Assembly: GCA_025917655.1 (NCBI GenBank)
Contig: CP084614.1
Coordinates: 2,108,001-2,172,000 of the forward strand
Length of the DNA stretch: 64,000 nucleotides
Reading direction: 5' to 3'
Source: Chlorella sorokiniana
Taxonomy: Eukaryota; Chlorophyta; Trebouxiophyceae; Chlorellales; Chlorellaceae
The translations under genes and the position numbers were made by a program. Shown here one piece after another: positions 26,943 to 48,500 of this stretch (its first letter is position 1; each line of letters begins with the position of its first letter). The notes below the pieces were generated by a model that was not told the DNA's origin, did no database searches, and saw nothing but the letters and a program-made list of their open reading frames with translations.

Positions 26943-36132
<9,190 letters not shown>

Positions 36133-36444
36133 TTGTAAACCGATCACACACCCATTGGTGCTGTCAAAAAACTTGTCGACTGCAAGTGTGCAAGTTTTGG
36201 CTGCTTAACGCCCTTTAAGGTAGGATTGATTATGAACAGGTGATGCCGAACGCCATCCAAGTGCCCAAGACGCCCAAACTGGTATGGATGCAGGACAACG
36301 GTACAATGGGTTGGCTCTTTTGCTGCGGCATGCCATCCGTCAATCGGGCATTTCCGTCGCACTCTTCAAGGCTGTACTGAAATAAAGGCTGCACTCACGC
36401 AGCAAATCTCTGAGCTACCGTTCCCCACTTTCAGCTCTTCGCAG
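36133..36444. promoter_or_regulatory. Divergent promoter region, PRP16 / small TM protein
   Basis: 312 bp between divergent start codons. A pyrimidine-rich CTCTTCGCAG directly before the plus-strand ATG could be a 5' UTR splice acceptor. No TATA-like element was convincing. Confidence 0.45.
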
Positions 36445-37055
36445 ATGAGTTCAGAACTCGACAAGCTCATAGCAGAGTCTGAAGCAGCCATCAAGCGGCT
36501 GGATGAGCTACAGCAACGCAAGCAGAGCACCCCCTTTCTGCAGCGCATCGGTCGCCACCTGCACAAGAACTCTCCCTACCTTATCAACGTTCTGTTGGCT
36601 GGCAGCGTGCTGGCAGTGGCCCTTGGGCGCCTAGTTCAAAAGCAGGAGCACAAGGTGCGAGCTCAAGGGTTTGGGTCCTGCGCCCTGGGAGGCGGGTGTG
36701 CTGTTCCCAATTGCTCATTTGTGGGCTGTCAAGTGGGATCTCCCGTGGCTGCACTGTCCAGACGGAGAAGGAAGCTTGGGAGCAGGAGCAGCGGCGCATG
36801 CAGGCAAATGTGGAGAGGGCAGACCAGCGAGCAGCAGCGGTGCTGAGCAGCACCGAGGAGCTAGTCCAGCGACTCGAAGAGGCGGCGCAGGGCAAGGGTG
36901 CTCGCGACCTGCCTGCTTTTGTGCGGCAGCAGGTTTCGCACTGGCGCCAGCAGACTGCGCCGCATGCAGAGCAGCTGGCATCTTCCCCAGCAGCATCGGC
37001 ATCTGCCAGTGGCACGGACAGCAGCAGCAGCAGCGGCAGCAGGATAATGGTCTGA
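36445..37055 (+). CDS. Small single-TM, coiled-coil protein of unknown function
   Basis: Two exons, 36445-36654 and 36762-37055, join in phase without any slip to give 167 residues. The N-terminal part is helical and charged (SELDKLIAESEAAIKRLDEL, QQRKQSTPFLQRIGRHLHKN). One TM helix follows, near residues 45-63 (YLINVLLAGSVLAVALGRLV). The second exon is a strongly predicted coiled coil (EKEAWEQEQRRMQANVERAD) followed by a Gln/Trp-bearing helix and a Ser/Ala-rich end. It resembles small organelle-membrane tether or assembly proteins only in layout. I do not recognise the family. Confidence 0.75.
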
Positions 37056-37508
37056 GCCCTGGAATCAAACCGCTTGCTTCCGCACACATGTCGGTTACAC
37101 TGCTTCGCTACTGCACTATTCGAAAGGCTTGCTAGAAATCCAACCATTCTTGGCTGCCGCCAATGAAATATTGCATTGAGAAGGTACAGCGCGGGACGTG
37201 CACAAGGCGAACCGCGGATTATGCAATGTGGTGGCAGAAGCGACATCTAGGGAACTGGCAGATAATAGCAAGAAGTAAAAAACAGAAATCGCTAAACAGG
37301 ATGTGCAGCACATGCGCTGCATATATGAGGGGAGCACGGACTGCGCGTTATATACATGCAAGTACTAGGTAGCGTTGACAATCAACAGGTTCAATCACGG
37401 GGCTCTTGCTCCCCTTGCAGCAGATTTGATTCTATGTGCGCCGGCGGACGCAAACCTCGTCTACGTTAGAAGAGGCAGCGGCGGCAGGTGCCTGGCGCAG
37501 AGCCTGCC
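37056..37508. other. Intergenic region between convergent genes
   Basis: 3' flanks of the small TM protein (+) and the MLDP-like gene (-). It is AT-rich compared with the window, with no coding motif. Confidence 0.5.
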
Positions 37509-38954
37509 TCAGGCCGCCGCGGGCGCAAGGTGGCTGGTGACTGCGGTGACGTAGGGCGCGGCCAGCTTGGCGGCGTTCTGCGCGGCGGGCAGCTCCAGCA
37601 GGGGCGTGATGCGCGTCAGTGCCGCCTTGTAGGCGGCGCTGGCCTGCAGGCTGGCCAGCAGCTCGCCGCCCTTGGCCACCGCGGCGCTGTAACGAGGGTC
37701 GGCCTGCACGCACAGGCAGCCAGGGGGGCAGCGTGAGCGGCAGAACGGGTGCGCCAGCCCAGCAAGCAGTGCTGCAGGAAGCTGAGCAGGCAGGCAGCCG
37801 GCACGGCGCGCGGCTGCACCCACCACCAGCGCGTCGTGGGCCGCCTTGTAGCGCCCATAGGCAGCCTCCACCTGCACCTTGCTGCCGGCCACCAGGCGCT
37901 CCACAGCCGGCATGGCCGTCAGCTTGGACCAGGCGGCGCTGCAGGCAGGGGGCGAGGGCTGGGCAGGGTTGGTCGTGCCAGGCGGATACGAAGGGCCAGC
38001 CACACATCGATTTTCACATGGAACCGAGTTTTGAACATCCACTGCCCTCCATTGACTATCTACATCACGTGACAGCAGCAGTCCCAACTGCCCCCTACCC
38101 GCCCAAACCCTACCTGCAACCACAAACAAGAAAACGCCCACCTGATCTCATGCAGAAGCACCTCGGGCACACGCCGCGCCTCCTCCACCTTGGAGGACAG
38201 AGTTTCGGCGGCGGCCTGCACGCAGGACGAAGCGCCCCCGGAAGGTTGAGCAGCAGCATGGGTTTCGAAAAACACATACAGTGGCGCTGGTCCCGGCGCC
38301 GCACGCACCTTGGCCGCGCCCTGCAGGCCCTGCGCCCTGACGTAGGCCACCGACTCCTCCACGCGCTTCAGGTAGGCCTGGCGCGCGGCGTTGAGCTGCT
38401 CCAGGTTGGCGGCCCGCGCCGCCTTCTGCGCCTCCACCACCTCGCCGATGTGGGCCGCGTTGGCGCTGTAGCTCTGCCAGGCAGCCAGGATGGCGCCGTC
38501 CACCTGCGCAGGGCACCGGAGCAAGACGCGGGGGGTGAAGAGAATGTGACAGGAAGCTTGGGGGTGGAGGTGCACAGCGTGGGCAACGTGCAGCAACTAC
38601 ACATGTGTTGTGCTGACACTGGAAACAGCGAGGCGAGAGCGCTGCTAGTTGCCGCAAGCACGTGCGAGATGCAAGCAGAGCGGCCTGCGCACGGTTCCCG
38701 CCACAACAGGGGTGCAAGGCGAGGCTCACTTTGGCGTCGGCAAGCGCCAGGGCTGAGGCAGCCTTGTCACTGATCAGGGTGACATAGGGGCTGGCCAGCG
38801 AAGCGGCCTTGCCCTCCGCCTGCTCCACTGTGGGCTGGAAGCGGGCCGGCACGTAGGCCTTCGCTGTGCCATACAGGCTGTTGGCTGTGGTCGCCGCGAC
38901 GGAGGCGGCGCTGACCACAGGGGCCAGGCGCTTGAGCTGACCGTTCTCCGTCAT
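37509..38954 (-). CDS. MLDP: MLDP-like lipid-droplet protein (REF/SRPP superfamily)
   Basis: This is the algal counterpart of the major lipid droplet protein, which coats oil droplets and limits their fusion. Five exons (38954-38730, 38503-38309, 38215-38142, 37938-37824, 37703-37509) join in phase to give 267 residues,with no slip. Family traits are the order KAYVPARFQPTVEQAEGKAA, SLASPYVTLISDKAASALAL, DAKVDGAILAAWQSYSANA, LNAARQAYLKRVEESVAYVR and WSKLTAMPAVERLVAGSKV. It ends with a YVTAVTSHLAPAAA tail. Amphipathic Ala-rich helices run throughout, with no TM segment. In related algae the gene rises under nitrogen starvation; nothing in this sequence proves that here. It shares a 446-bp divergent promoter with the ABCI-type ATPase gene. 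Confidence 0.87.
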
Positions 38955-39400
38955 CCTTCTGTCGCTCGAGGTGATGCGATGGCGTGATCAGCAACGCGGT
39001 GAGGGCTATCAGGCCGCCTGGGAGTTGGTGCAAAGGAGGGGTGACGTCCACGGCGCAGACGGGGTTCGTATGTTCCGATGTTGATATGTGCACGAACAGT
39101 CAGGCACTTCGTCAACGCGCGAGGCATGAAAGGCCATCAAGTACAAATGACTCCCGTCGCAGCAGGCGCGCAGCAGGGAGACGGGAGGAGTGGCGCTTGA
39201 TGGTGTTCATGCACCTGCATTGTGGACTTTTATTGACTGAAACAATTATCGACACCAGCTGCGAGAGTGTGTTGCCGACAAAGGCGAAGTTTAGTTTGCT
39301 TCTACGAACCCTGTCAGTAAAACTGCTGCCTTGCGTGATCCTAGCCGTCAGATCGCATTCAAACATTATTTGTTGTGGTGGACCGCGAGAATAGCCCAGC
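38955..39400. promoter_or_regulatory. Divergent promoter region, MLDP-like / ABCI-type ATPase
   Basis: 446 bp between divergent start codons, AT-richer than the flanking exons. It is the natural place to look for nitrogen- or stress-response sites for the oil-droplet gene. I could not name one. Confidence 0.45.
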
Positions 39401-41427
39401 ATGCCGGTGCCGCTCTCGGTCACCAACCCCAAAGCCGTGGGCCTGGCTGCTGCTCAGCCTGCCGAACTACCCACCACGGGTCCCTTTGCAAGGCTGGGCG
39501 CCCAAGCGGATGATACCACTGGTCAGCAAGCCCCTGCCCAGCAGGGCGCGGCGGCAGCCGACGTGCAGCAGCAGCAAGGCAGCAGTGGCGACTGGGCGGT
39601 TGAGACGCAATCATTGTCGTTCTGCTACCCAGACATAGGTAGGGTGGCTGAAGGTTAATCGGTGTATATCTGACGCTGGCTGGGAGGCTTGCAGCGCAGC
39701 TGCAAATGAGACGGCGGATGGTCTAGGTTGAGGGTATGAACATGAGCTCTCATTCCTGTCTGCAGATGGCCGACCGCTGCCCGGCCGGGCGCCTGTGGTT
39801 CGGGACATGAGCATCCAACTTCCCCGCGGCGCTACGTGCCTGCTGATCGGGCCAAACGGCGCCGGCAAGACGACGCTGCTGAAGGCACGGCGGCATTGTT
39901 ACACTTGCTCTAGCTCCCTCCAAACGTGCCCGCCTCTGCGTGTCCGCTTACAATTGTTGTCTCCAACTGTGTTGGCAACTGTGTTTGCAAGAGCTGCGCC
40001 CCGCAGGTTCTGGGCGGCAAGCACATGGTGCCTGAGAGCGCGGTGCGGGTGCTGGGCGAGCCGCCCTTCCACGCCACCCACCTCACCAGCGGGGGAGCGC
40101 TGTCGTACGTGGGCGGCAACTGGGAGCGGGACATCGCCTTTGCAGGCTACTCCATCCCCCTCGCGGCAAGCAGCTGCAACAGCAGCGCGTTACAGTGCAC
40201 TTTGGCACAATCTTCTGGCCTGAGCCCCCGCCTCCATCCAGGTCGAGGCTTGCAGAGCCTGACCAGCCCTGGCAGCCTGCCCCACCCGCGCACCTGCCCC
40301 CCTTTCTCCATGCAGGGCGACATCCCGGCATCGCAGATGCTCAACAGCCTGCCGGGCATCGATCCAGCCCGCCGCGACCGCCTGATCGACGTTCTGGACA
40401 TTGATCCCGACTGGCGCATGCACCTCGTGTCGGACGGCCAGCGGCGCCGCGTGCAGATCGCCATGGGCCTGCTGAAGCCCTTCCAGGTGCACGCCGCTGC
40501 CCTCCCCCAGGCCTGTCTGCGTGCTGCCAGGACCGTTCGCTGGGAACCAAGGGTGGACACCACATGGCCCAATGCGGTCCCACCCCACCTCCGCCATCGG
40601 CCTTACAAGTCCCCTTTTGTTCACGTTTGGGCTTCCCTCCCTTCTCGGCCTGGCTGTCAGGGTCCCCATTCCCTGCTGCGCCTGCAGTCAGTCTTTTGCA
40701 TTAACCCTTCAACCCCCCACCCCCCACCCCCACCCCACACACACACACACACACACACCACACACCACAATACGCGCACAGGTGCTGCTGCTGGACGAGA
40801 TCACCGTGGACCTGGATGTGCTGGGCAGGGCAGACCTGATGGCCTTCCTCAAACAGGAGTGCGCCGAGCGGGCGCCACCATCATCTACGTGAGCGGCAGC
40901 TGACGCTGATGACCTTTACATTACTATGTTGGGTGTTTGGGGTTTGTTTGAGCGCGCGCGGAAGGGGGCGCGGCGCGGGACATGGGTTGAGAATCGTGAG
41001 TTGGGCCGCGCCCCATGAGGTCAGACCCCGGGATTGGGCCTGCCATTGCCCATCCTGCGGGCCTGTTGTTGCAGTCTTCGAAGCCTCGCTGCTCTTTCCC
41101 TGCCCTGTTTTCTCGGTGTAGGCCACCCACATCTTTGATGGCCTGGAGAGCTGGCCCTCCCACGTGATGTACGTCGCCGGCGGCCAGCTGCAGGTGTTTG
41201 AACAGGCTCAGAACATCCCGAGCTGCGCCAGGGCCAGCTGCTGTCCCTGGTGGAGCGCTGGCTGCGGGAGGAGCAGCGCCAGCGCCAGGCTGCAGCGCCG
41301 GCAAAGCCGGCGGAGGGCAAGGACGGCGGCGACTCGCTGGAGCTGGCCAGCTGGAACAACGGCTGGGCGGCTGGGCGGCTCGCGTCGTCCATCAGGCACA
41401 GCAGCAATGCAGTCATGCGCATGTGAT
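39401..41427 (+). CDS. Soluble ABC ATPase, ABCI19-21 / Caf16 type
   Basis: This is a single nucleotide-binding domain without TM segments, like plant ABCI20/21 and yeast Caf16. Exons: 39401-39638, 39766-39884, 40007-40165, 40316-40486, 40782-40900 and 41123-41427. Motifs: ETQSLSFCYPDIGDGRPLPG, Walker A LLIGPNGAGKTTLLK, the ABCI block VLGGKHMVPESAVRVLGE, LSYVGGNWERDIAF, a diverged signature VSDGQRRRVQIAMGLLKPF, Walker B VLLLDEITVDLD, and ATHIFDGLESWPSHVMYV with the switch His. A Gln-rich N-terminus and a charged coiled C-terminal tail (LLSLVERWLREEQRQRQ) flank the domain. Two introns (39885-40006 and 40166-40315) start with GC. One G is missing near 40869 and one C near 41220. The cellular role in algae is unknown. 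Confidence 0.9.
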
Positions 41428-41699
41428 GCATACATACATATTTGACACTCTTTTGTGTTTGGCCACTTCTCAACTTATTGCCATCATGTGCAAAATCAAG
41501 AACGACAGTGCCTGCCAGGCGGCACTCATCCCTGCCCGCCAGGTGTGTGGGCGGATTGATTGAGAGCGAACAGGCTGACGGACTGTCCCAGACTTTGCAT
41601 GCTCACCACGATACTTTTCTAGCCTTGCCAACGGCACCGCAGCAATGCCGCCGTCTTGAACAAACTCAACGGCGGAGCCCCTTCCCCTCTGCGCGCTGG

Positions 41700-43763
41700 A
41701 TGGCGGTGATCGGTTCTCAGAATGGCGAGGGCACGGCTCCCGAGGTCAAGGTTTTCGAGCACTCGCCCCCGGCCAAGCTTCCGGGTGGCGTCGCGGTGGG
41801 GCCGCCAGCCACCCTGGTGACCCGCCTGGTAGCCTGCCTACAGTATGGCTTCGTGTCGGTGGCCATCACCCTCTTCAACCGGGCCGTGTTCTCTGTCTAC
41901 CACTTCAACTACCCCAGCACGGTCACCCTCATACAAATCCTGGTGTCGCTCGCCTTCATGTACGCGCTGCGCGCCGCCGGGCAGATGGAGTTTGGCGCGT
42001 TGGACGCTCGTGCGGCACGCAAGGTGCGACGCTCCCAGCAGCCAAGGCAGCGGAGGCGAAAAGCACGACGGCATGCGTTGTGGGCTTGCAGCAACAGCTG
42101 CTCAAACAAGGGCTGCACTGACTGGTGCCGCATCCGCCCTGGCGCGCCGGTCCGCCGCAGGTGGCGCCGCTCGCCTTCTTCTGGTGGCTCTATGTGGTGT
42201 CCGGGGTCACGGCGCTGCGGTACCTCAACGTCCCGATGTACAGGCACGCTGCTTGCAGATGGACCAGCCGCTCCTGCAGGGAGAGCTGCGGCGGCGGCAC
42301 AGGCGTCTGATGACGCTCCCCACCCCCTCCCAACCCGCCAAGCCCCTCACTCCTCAGCCCCGCTCCTCTCCGCTGCCCCCGCAGCGTCATCCGCCGCTCC
42401 ACCACCCTGCTGGTGGTTGCCGGCGAGTTCTGGGTGTTTGACAAGCGGCCCAGCCGCCGCTCGCTGGCCGCGCTGGTGCTCATGGTTGGGGGGCCGTGGT
42501 GGCAGGGCTCACTGACCTCACTTTCAACCTGGCCGGCTACGTTTGGGTCAGCATCTGCGTGGGTTCCACCGCCGCCTACCTGCTGCTCATCCGCAAGCTG
42601 CAGCAGAGCACAGGTGCGGGCGACCGGGTGCCAGGCAGCGCTGGTGGGGGGTGCGGCCTCGTGCTCCTGTGGCGGGCAAACTAACAGGCTGGCTGTGAGC
42701 TGCGGGGTCCCTGGCTTGCGAAGCCGCCCTGCATGCTGTACCGGCTCGCTTTCCCAGCCAGGAACCCGCTCCTGTGTGCAGGCCTCAACCAGAGCTCGCT
42801 GCTGCTGTACAATAACGTGCTGGCGCTGCCGCTCATGGCCGCATTCCTGCTGCTGGCCACCAACGAGGCCGCCGAGGTGGCCACCTATCCCCAGGTGCGC
42901 CCCCACCTCAGGCTGTGGTGCGCATCACGGAGCGGGCCAGGCTGCACGGCGTCGTGCGCCTGGGTGGCTATGCAAGCATTTAATTGTGCTTCAAGCGGGT
43001 CAGCGGTGTGCTGTTGCGCCTCCCGCGCTCCTATTGCGTGACAACCGTGCCATTTGCACCAATCCCCACCCTTCCTGTCCTACTGCACTGCAGCTGGGGA
43101 ACCCCGCTTCCTCGGCTTTTTGCTATTTTCCTGCAGCCAGGCCTTCCTGCTCAACCTCTGCATTTTCAGGCAAGCCTGGCATCCTGCGCTGTTTGCTGCC
43201 GCTGTCGGGCAGCCGTTGGTGGTCGGCCAGCCCTGCCTGCGGCCATCCCGCTGCAACGCTGGCGCCGCCCGCCCTCGTGTCCCAGGTGCACGCTTGTGAA
43301 TTCGCCGCTGGCCACCAACGTCACGGGCCAGATGAAAGACATACTGACAACCGCGCTGGGCATGCTGCTGTTTGGAGGTGAATGGGACCGGTTGTGCGTC
43401 GCGCAGACTGGGCACCGCGCCAGCTTGCCAGCCTGCTGCCCACATGTCCTGCGGCGGGCTTGGCTGTGCCTTGCACAGCTGATGCTGGCCCCCCATCTGT
43501 ATTCCTGGCCCTCCCCCTTTCAGACGTGAGGTACTCTTCCCTCAACGTGGCGGGCATTGCGCTGGGCCTGGTGGGGAGCATCACCTACTCAGCCGTCAGC
43601 TACCTGGAAAGCGCCTCTGCCAAGGCGCCCAAAGCGCGCGAGTCGCCCCCGCCAGCATGCAGCCCCCCGCTCCGCCTCCACACGCGGCGCCAGCCTGGCC
43701 GATGCGATGGAGCGCGCCGGGCTGCTCAACGGCGCGGATGCTTCCGTCAGCACTCAGCGGTAG
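41700..43763 (+). CDS. Nucleotide-sugar transporter, SLC35D type
   Basis: This is a Golgi/ER membrane antiporter of the DMT/NST family with about ten TM helices. Exons: 41700-42023, 42161-42243, 42385-42613, 42782-42894, 43094-43169, 43286-43377 and 43524-43763. Typical segments are LFNRAVFSVYHFNYPSTVTL, PLAFFWWLYVVSGVTALRYL, NVPMYSVIRRSTTLLVVAGE, SSLLLYNNVLALPLMAAFLL, CTLVNSPLATNVTGQMKDIL and GIALGLVGSITYSAVSYLE. The late PLATNVTGQMKD block corresponds to the SLC35D NSALTTTIVG region. Two introns, 42244-42384 and 43170-43285, start with GC. Slips lie near 42495, 43104 and 43668; the last restores the tail LADAMERAGLLNGADASV. The carried sugar (UDP-GlcA, UDP-GlcNAc or another) cannot be decided by eye. 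Confidence 0.88.
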
Positions 43764-44098
43764 CAGCTGCCGCCGCCGCTGCGGCAGCCTGTCCCCTCCC
43801 ATTGTAGCGGGAAGGCGATTGCTCCCGGGCTGACTGGGCATTGACGTTCTGCCACGCAGACATTTTCTTGTATGCTGCACTGTTTCCTTCTCCACCTCTA
43901 CCGCGTTGCTTTCTACAACTTACTGCCTGCACAGCTGCTGCTCCTGCCAACAGCCTCTGCCTGCACATTCCCCGTCCTGAGCGCTGTTGCTTCTCTCCGA
44001 ACTGGTTACCCTCAGTCATGACCAACTGACGTGTGATAAAATTGCAGTGCCAGCACCTGTCAGAGGCCGGGCCGAGTACGGAGGGCCCCCGCCGCGAT
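43764..44098. other. Intergenic region between convergent genes
   Basis: 3' flanks of the nucleotide-sugar transporter (+) and an Mpv17-family gene (-). Nothing further was recognised. Confidence 0.5.
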
Positions 44099-44997
44099 TC
44101 ACACAAGCTTCTCGTCGACCTGTTCCGTCCACTTCTCAAACGCGAGGGGTCGCTTGCTGCCCTTGCTGCGTATGGACCGCGCTCGCGTGATGACAAACGC
44201 CGTCCAGCACACCCCCGCCAGCCCGTTGCAGAGCACTCGGTACTGGAGTCAGGGTAACGGCGGGCACAGGCCAAGAGCGGTCAGCATGAGATGCGCATGC
44301 ATGAGCAGAATGCCTAGTTCCGCAGCGCAGGGGCCGAGGTAGAGGCAGGCAAGCGCCAAGAACGGGCCGACTGCAGGCTGGGCAGCCCAGCGAGCGGGGG
44401 GCGTCTGTTGGGGGCTCTCACCCGCAGCGGCACCGCCGTCTGGTTGACCGCCTGCACCGCCGGCCAGAAGCGCCAGCCCCGCGCCTGCACCCCGGGCAGC
44501 TCTCGCCGCACCTTGTCCCTCGCCGCCGCCCAGCCCAGCCGGTCCGCCACGACAGCGACGTAGGCGATCATCAGGCTGTTGTTGAGGGGGCAAAGGTGAG
44601 CTGGTCCAGCGCCACTCGCTGAGCGGCCGCCTTGAGCGTGTGGAAGAGGCCGCCGCCGCCGCCGCTGCCCCCGTGGAAGAGGTGGACGAGCAGGCGCTGC
44701 CACGCGTGGTTGCTGGGGCCGTAGAACAGCAGGCCGTAGAGCGCCATGAGCGCGCAGCGGCGCACCGCCAGGCGGCGGGCGCCCAGCAGGCGCTGCGCCA
44801 CCGCGTCGGCGGCGGCGGCGAGCGCGGCGGCAATCAGCGCCTGCATGCGGCAGCCGAATGGTGAATCATGCGCAGTGTAGGAGGGGGTAGCATGCATCCT
44901 GCCCTGCCCAGCCAGCAAGCCCAGCCCAGTGACCCACGTCATGGAGCAGGCTCCTCCAGGAGCCAACAGCAAGAGCCGCCGCCGCGAGCACCGCCAT
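44099..44997 (-). CDS. Mpv17/PMP22-family membrane protein, copy 1
   Basis: This is a four-TM protein of the Mpv17/PMP22 family, found in peroxisomal, mitochondrial or plastid membranes. Exons: 44997-44938, 44840-44422 and 44242-44099. Motifs: ADAVAQRLLGARRLAVRRC, YGLLFYGPSNHAWQRLLVHL, FAPLNNSLMIAYVAVVAD (across a one-C slip near 44587), the family signature RGWRFWPAVQAVNQTAVPLR, and YRVLCNGLAGVCWTAFVI at the end of the domain. A basic tail follows (RSIRSKGSKRPLAFEKWTEQ). The start is the weakest point: the first exon gives MAVLAAAALAVGSWRSLLHD, shorter than the usual N-terminal helix. A second family member lies on the same strand at 52643-53576. Confidence 0.85.
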
Positions 44998-45542
44998 CGG
45001 CAGGGGTGGCGGGGGCGGCGAAATGCCCTGTTAATGGGCTCCACGGGGCCAACCCTAGCTGCTCTGAATTGCGGCGCCGAGGAAGACTCTGTCGCTCAAC
45101 AACGGAAGTGGAAGGGTGCGTGGCGGCCCTGGCGGCAGGCTTCAAAAGTTCAATGCCCTCCTGCGCGGGGAAGTCGAGCCCTTGAAGGTCATGAAATGTC
45201 ACGGGAGCGCACGTGCGCGCGAAGAATCCCCCACCGCAGCGCGGCCCAGCGTGCCGCCACCCAGTGGCGCGCTCAAACTCGTCCGCTCGCCTGGTACCAA
45301 CCTCAAGACCTACAACGCAACCTCAAGACCTACAGAATCGTTGTTCCAAAGAAACCCAGAATGCAGGTGCACCCGTCCCCGTCTCCCAAAATCAAGAGAA
45401 GGCTGGGGCTGGGCGTTGTGGCGTGGCGCGCAATTCGAGGTCAGGCAGCAGCGTTGCAACGCAGCACAGGCTGGTGGTGACGTTATACCGTACGGCTGCG
45501 CCGTGTAAGGCACGTGCACAGCAAGCAAGGTCAAATCCTGCG
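44998..45542. other. Upstream region of Mpv17 copy 1 / 3' flank of the receptor kinase
   Basis: No gene was recognised. AACCTCAAGACCTACA occurs twice, 20 bp apart (45299 and 45319). The first exon of the Mpv17 gene may extend into this stretch. Confidence 0.45.
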
Positions 45543-48500
45543 TCAACTGCTGCGAGGCAGCTGCGGGCTGCCCACGGTGGCGGCGGCGCTGCCGCGGCGG
45601 GCGCTGCTGCCGGATTGCGCCAGCGAGCGGCTTGAAGCTCCCGGGCCGGGCCCCGCGAGGGCCCGCAGCCGTGGCACAATGTCGCGGAAGGCGGGGCGGT
45701 CGTAAGGGTTCTGCGCCCAGCACTCCCTGCAGGGCAGGGCGGATGCAGCACGCGCAGGCAGGCGGGTGAGCGGCCCCAGCCAGCACTTTTTGCCCCGCTG
45801 GCTCTCAGCCCTGCCTTCCTCCTGCACCCTCGGCGCACACACTCGCCGAACGCACCTGACAAGCTGGATGTACCCTCGCAGCTGCTCGGGGATGGGCGGT
45901 CGGGCCCGGGCAGCTCCGTCGGCGCCGGAATCTCTGGCCGCCCGCCGTTCAGCACCAGGTGCGCAACCTGCAGGGTCGCCACGCACAACGCCAGGGCACG
46001 CGATGAGGACAGAGGAGACCTTGCGTTTGCAGCAGCAGGCAGGCTCGGCTACCGCGGTGCTGGCAACCAGCTGGCAACACGTCTGGTCCCGAGATATGCG
46101 GGACCCCCCCCACCCCCACCCCCACCGGGGCTCTCACCCTGAAGGGCGGCGTGCCCACAAACGGCAGCTGCCACGTCAGCAGCTCGTACAGTACCATACC
46201 GAAACCGTAAGTATCTGGCGGACCAGATGGGAAAGGAAAAGACAAGGGAGGGTCGGCAGGGGTCGGCACCGGGTCTCTGCCAGCCAGAGAAGCCAGGGAA
46301 GGGAAGCCAGCCGAGGGAGCGCAGCCGGCCAGGCTGGGCTGGCTGCAGGCAGCAGGTCCACCCACACCCACGGCACAGCAGCCCCGCCCGTCCGGCTCCT
46401 GACAGAGGCGCAAGCATTGCAGGATGGACCCACCTGAGGCCGCCGTGGCACGGCCCCCTCAAACACTTCTGGCGCCAGCCAGAGCGGGTTGGCGGCGCCG
46501 CCGCCAGTGGAGCTCGTCGTCTGCTGCGGCTCCAGGATCTTGGACAGGTTGAAGTCGGAAACCTGGAGCACAGAGCGGACCAGTTTAGGGGGAGAGTCAG
46601 GCAGGGGAGGGCAACGCGGGTAGCTTGAAGCCAGCATGCATGTAAATTTGAGCCAGCCAGCACGCACTACAGCCCGCCAGCCCTGCAGCACTACACATCT
46701 TCAGCGGCTCCACGCCTCTCCCAGTGTGGGGCGCTGCAGGCGCTTGTACCCCCCACCCCCACCCCCACCCCCCACCCCCCCCAACCCCCCACCCCCTATG
46801 CCTTCCCCCACCCACCCAACACCACCACCAGCTGTCCCCAGGCAGCCATGTGTGCCTCCTGCTGCAGGCTTCCAGCAGCGGCAGCGCCAGAGGCTCCATG
46901 CAGCTCCTTTGCAGTGGCCCCGCCCACCCACCTTCACCCGCCACGACTCATCCACCAGCAGGTTGGGGCTCTTCACGTCGCGGTGGATGATGGCGGGGGT
47001 GGCGGTGTGCAGGTAGAGCAGGCCGCGCGCGCGTCGCCCGCCATCGCCAGGCGGAGGCTCCAGGTGAGCTCGGCGGCGCGCGCGGGGTCCTGCCGCCCCC
47101 GCCGCAGCACGTCGTACAGCGAGCCGCGCGCGCAGTACTCTGCGGTACAGGGCCGGGCGGGAGCCGGTCAGGGAGCCAGCGCAGGCGGCAGGGAGGCGGT
47201 GGGCGGGCTCCCGTGGCTAGCAGCTTCCTGCGGGGTGGAAGTGTTTTGAGGCGGTCGGGCTTACCGGTCAGGATGCAGGGCGGGATGGTGCAGAGGCCCA
47301 TGAACGACACGAGGTTCGGGTGACGCATCCTGGCCATGACGCCAGCCTCCTGCACAGCCGGGGACGCCGGGCGGGCTTTGTTTGTTCTGATTTGTCTTCT
47401 GCTTTCTCCAGGATGGTGCAACATGCGAGCTGCAGCATGGGTGGGGGACACACACGCGCCCACCTCTTGCAGCTTGTGCAGCATGCTGGCGGGCAGCTCC
47501 AGGCAGGAGGATGCCAGCGCCTCGGCAGAAATGAGCACCTGCAGAGGTGAGGGAGCGGGCTGGCCGTGCTCGAGGAGCAGGCAGGCGGGGCCACAGCACA
47601 GCTTGGGCGACACGGCGCGCAGCAGGCGGCGGCCGCAGTCGGGAAGCTTGCAAGGCGGGCAGCAGCTGGAACGGCGCCAGGCTGCTCAGCCCCGCTGTGC
47701 CGCTCAAAGCAGCAGGGCATCGAGCAAAGCCGTGGAGCTCCCAGCTGCCCGCCGCACCTTGACCGCCACCTCGGTTTCTTTCCACCTGGCCAGGTACACG
47801 CGGCCAAAGGAGCCGCCGCCAATGAGCCGCTCCAGCTCCAGCTCCTCCCACTGCACCTCCCACCGCTGCATCTCGCTGGCCAGCCCCCGCTGCTGCCCGC
47901 GCTGGACGGCGCCCGCCCGCCTCCGGAGCTGACTGCGGACGCGGCACCGCCAGAGTGGGTGGCTGCCGCGGCGCGCATCGAACCCAGCTGGGAGGAGATG
48001 AGCGACAGCACGGGGTCTGACTGGAGGCTGGGGGCGAGAACGAGTGGGGGGCAGGGGCAGGGCGGGGAGTGAGAGGAGCGGAAGCAACAGACAGGCCCTG
48101 ACAGGGGGCAGGCAGCGCGGCGTGTGGCAGCAAACTCTGAGAATGAACAAGCTCGTGCTGCAGCACAGGCAGCCCCTTGACCGAAAGATCCATCCAGTCG
48201 GTCGCTCCTCAGATACGTGGCCTCACCTGGAAGTGCCGCTGAAATACGGGTCGGGTACCACAGCAGCCGGCCCTGCCCCCGCCGCAGCCGCAGCCGCCGC
48301 AGCAGCAGCAGCAGCGGCGGCGGCGGCAGCGGCAGCCGGAGCGACGTCGCTGGCGGGCAGGCTGCCTGGATCGCTGCCGGCGGTGGCGGGCAGGCTGGCG
48401 GGGGCGGCGGGGATGAGCATGGAGGTTGGCTGGCTGGCAAGCAGGTCGCCCTTCACAGAGGGGACGATCAGGGAGTCAACGATGTCGTCGCCGCCGCCGC

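Noticed and set aside
45299-45334. Two copies of AACCTCAAGACCTACA as a CRISPR-like or regulatory repeat
   Set aside because: Only two copies with a 4-bp spacer, in a eukaryotic intergenic stretch. A simple tandem duplication explains it.
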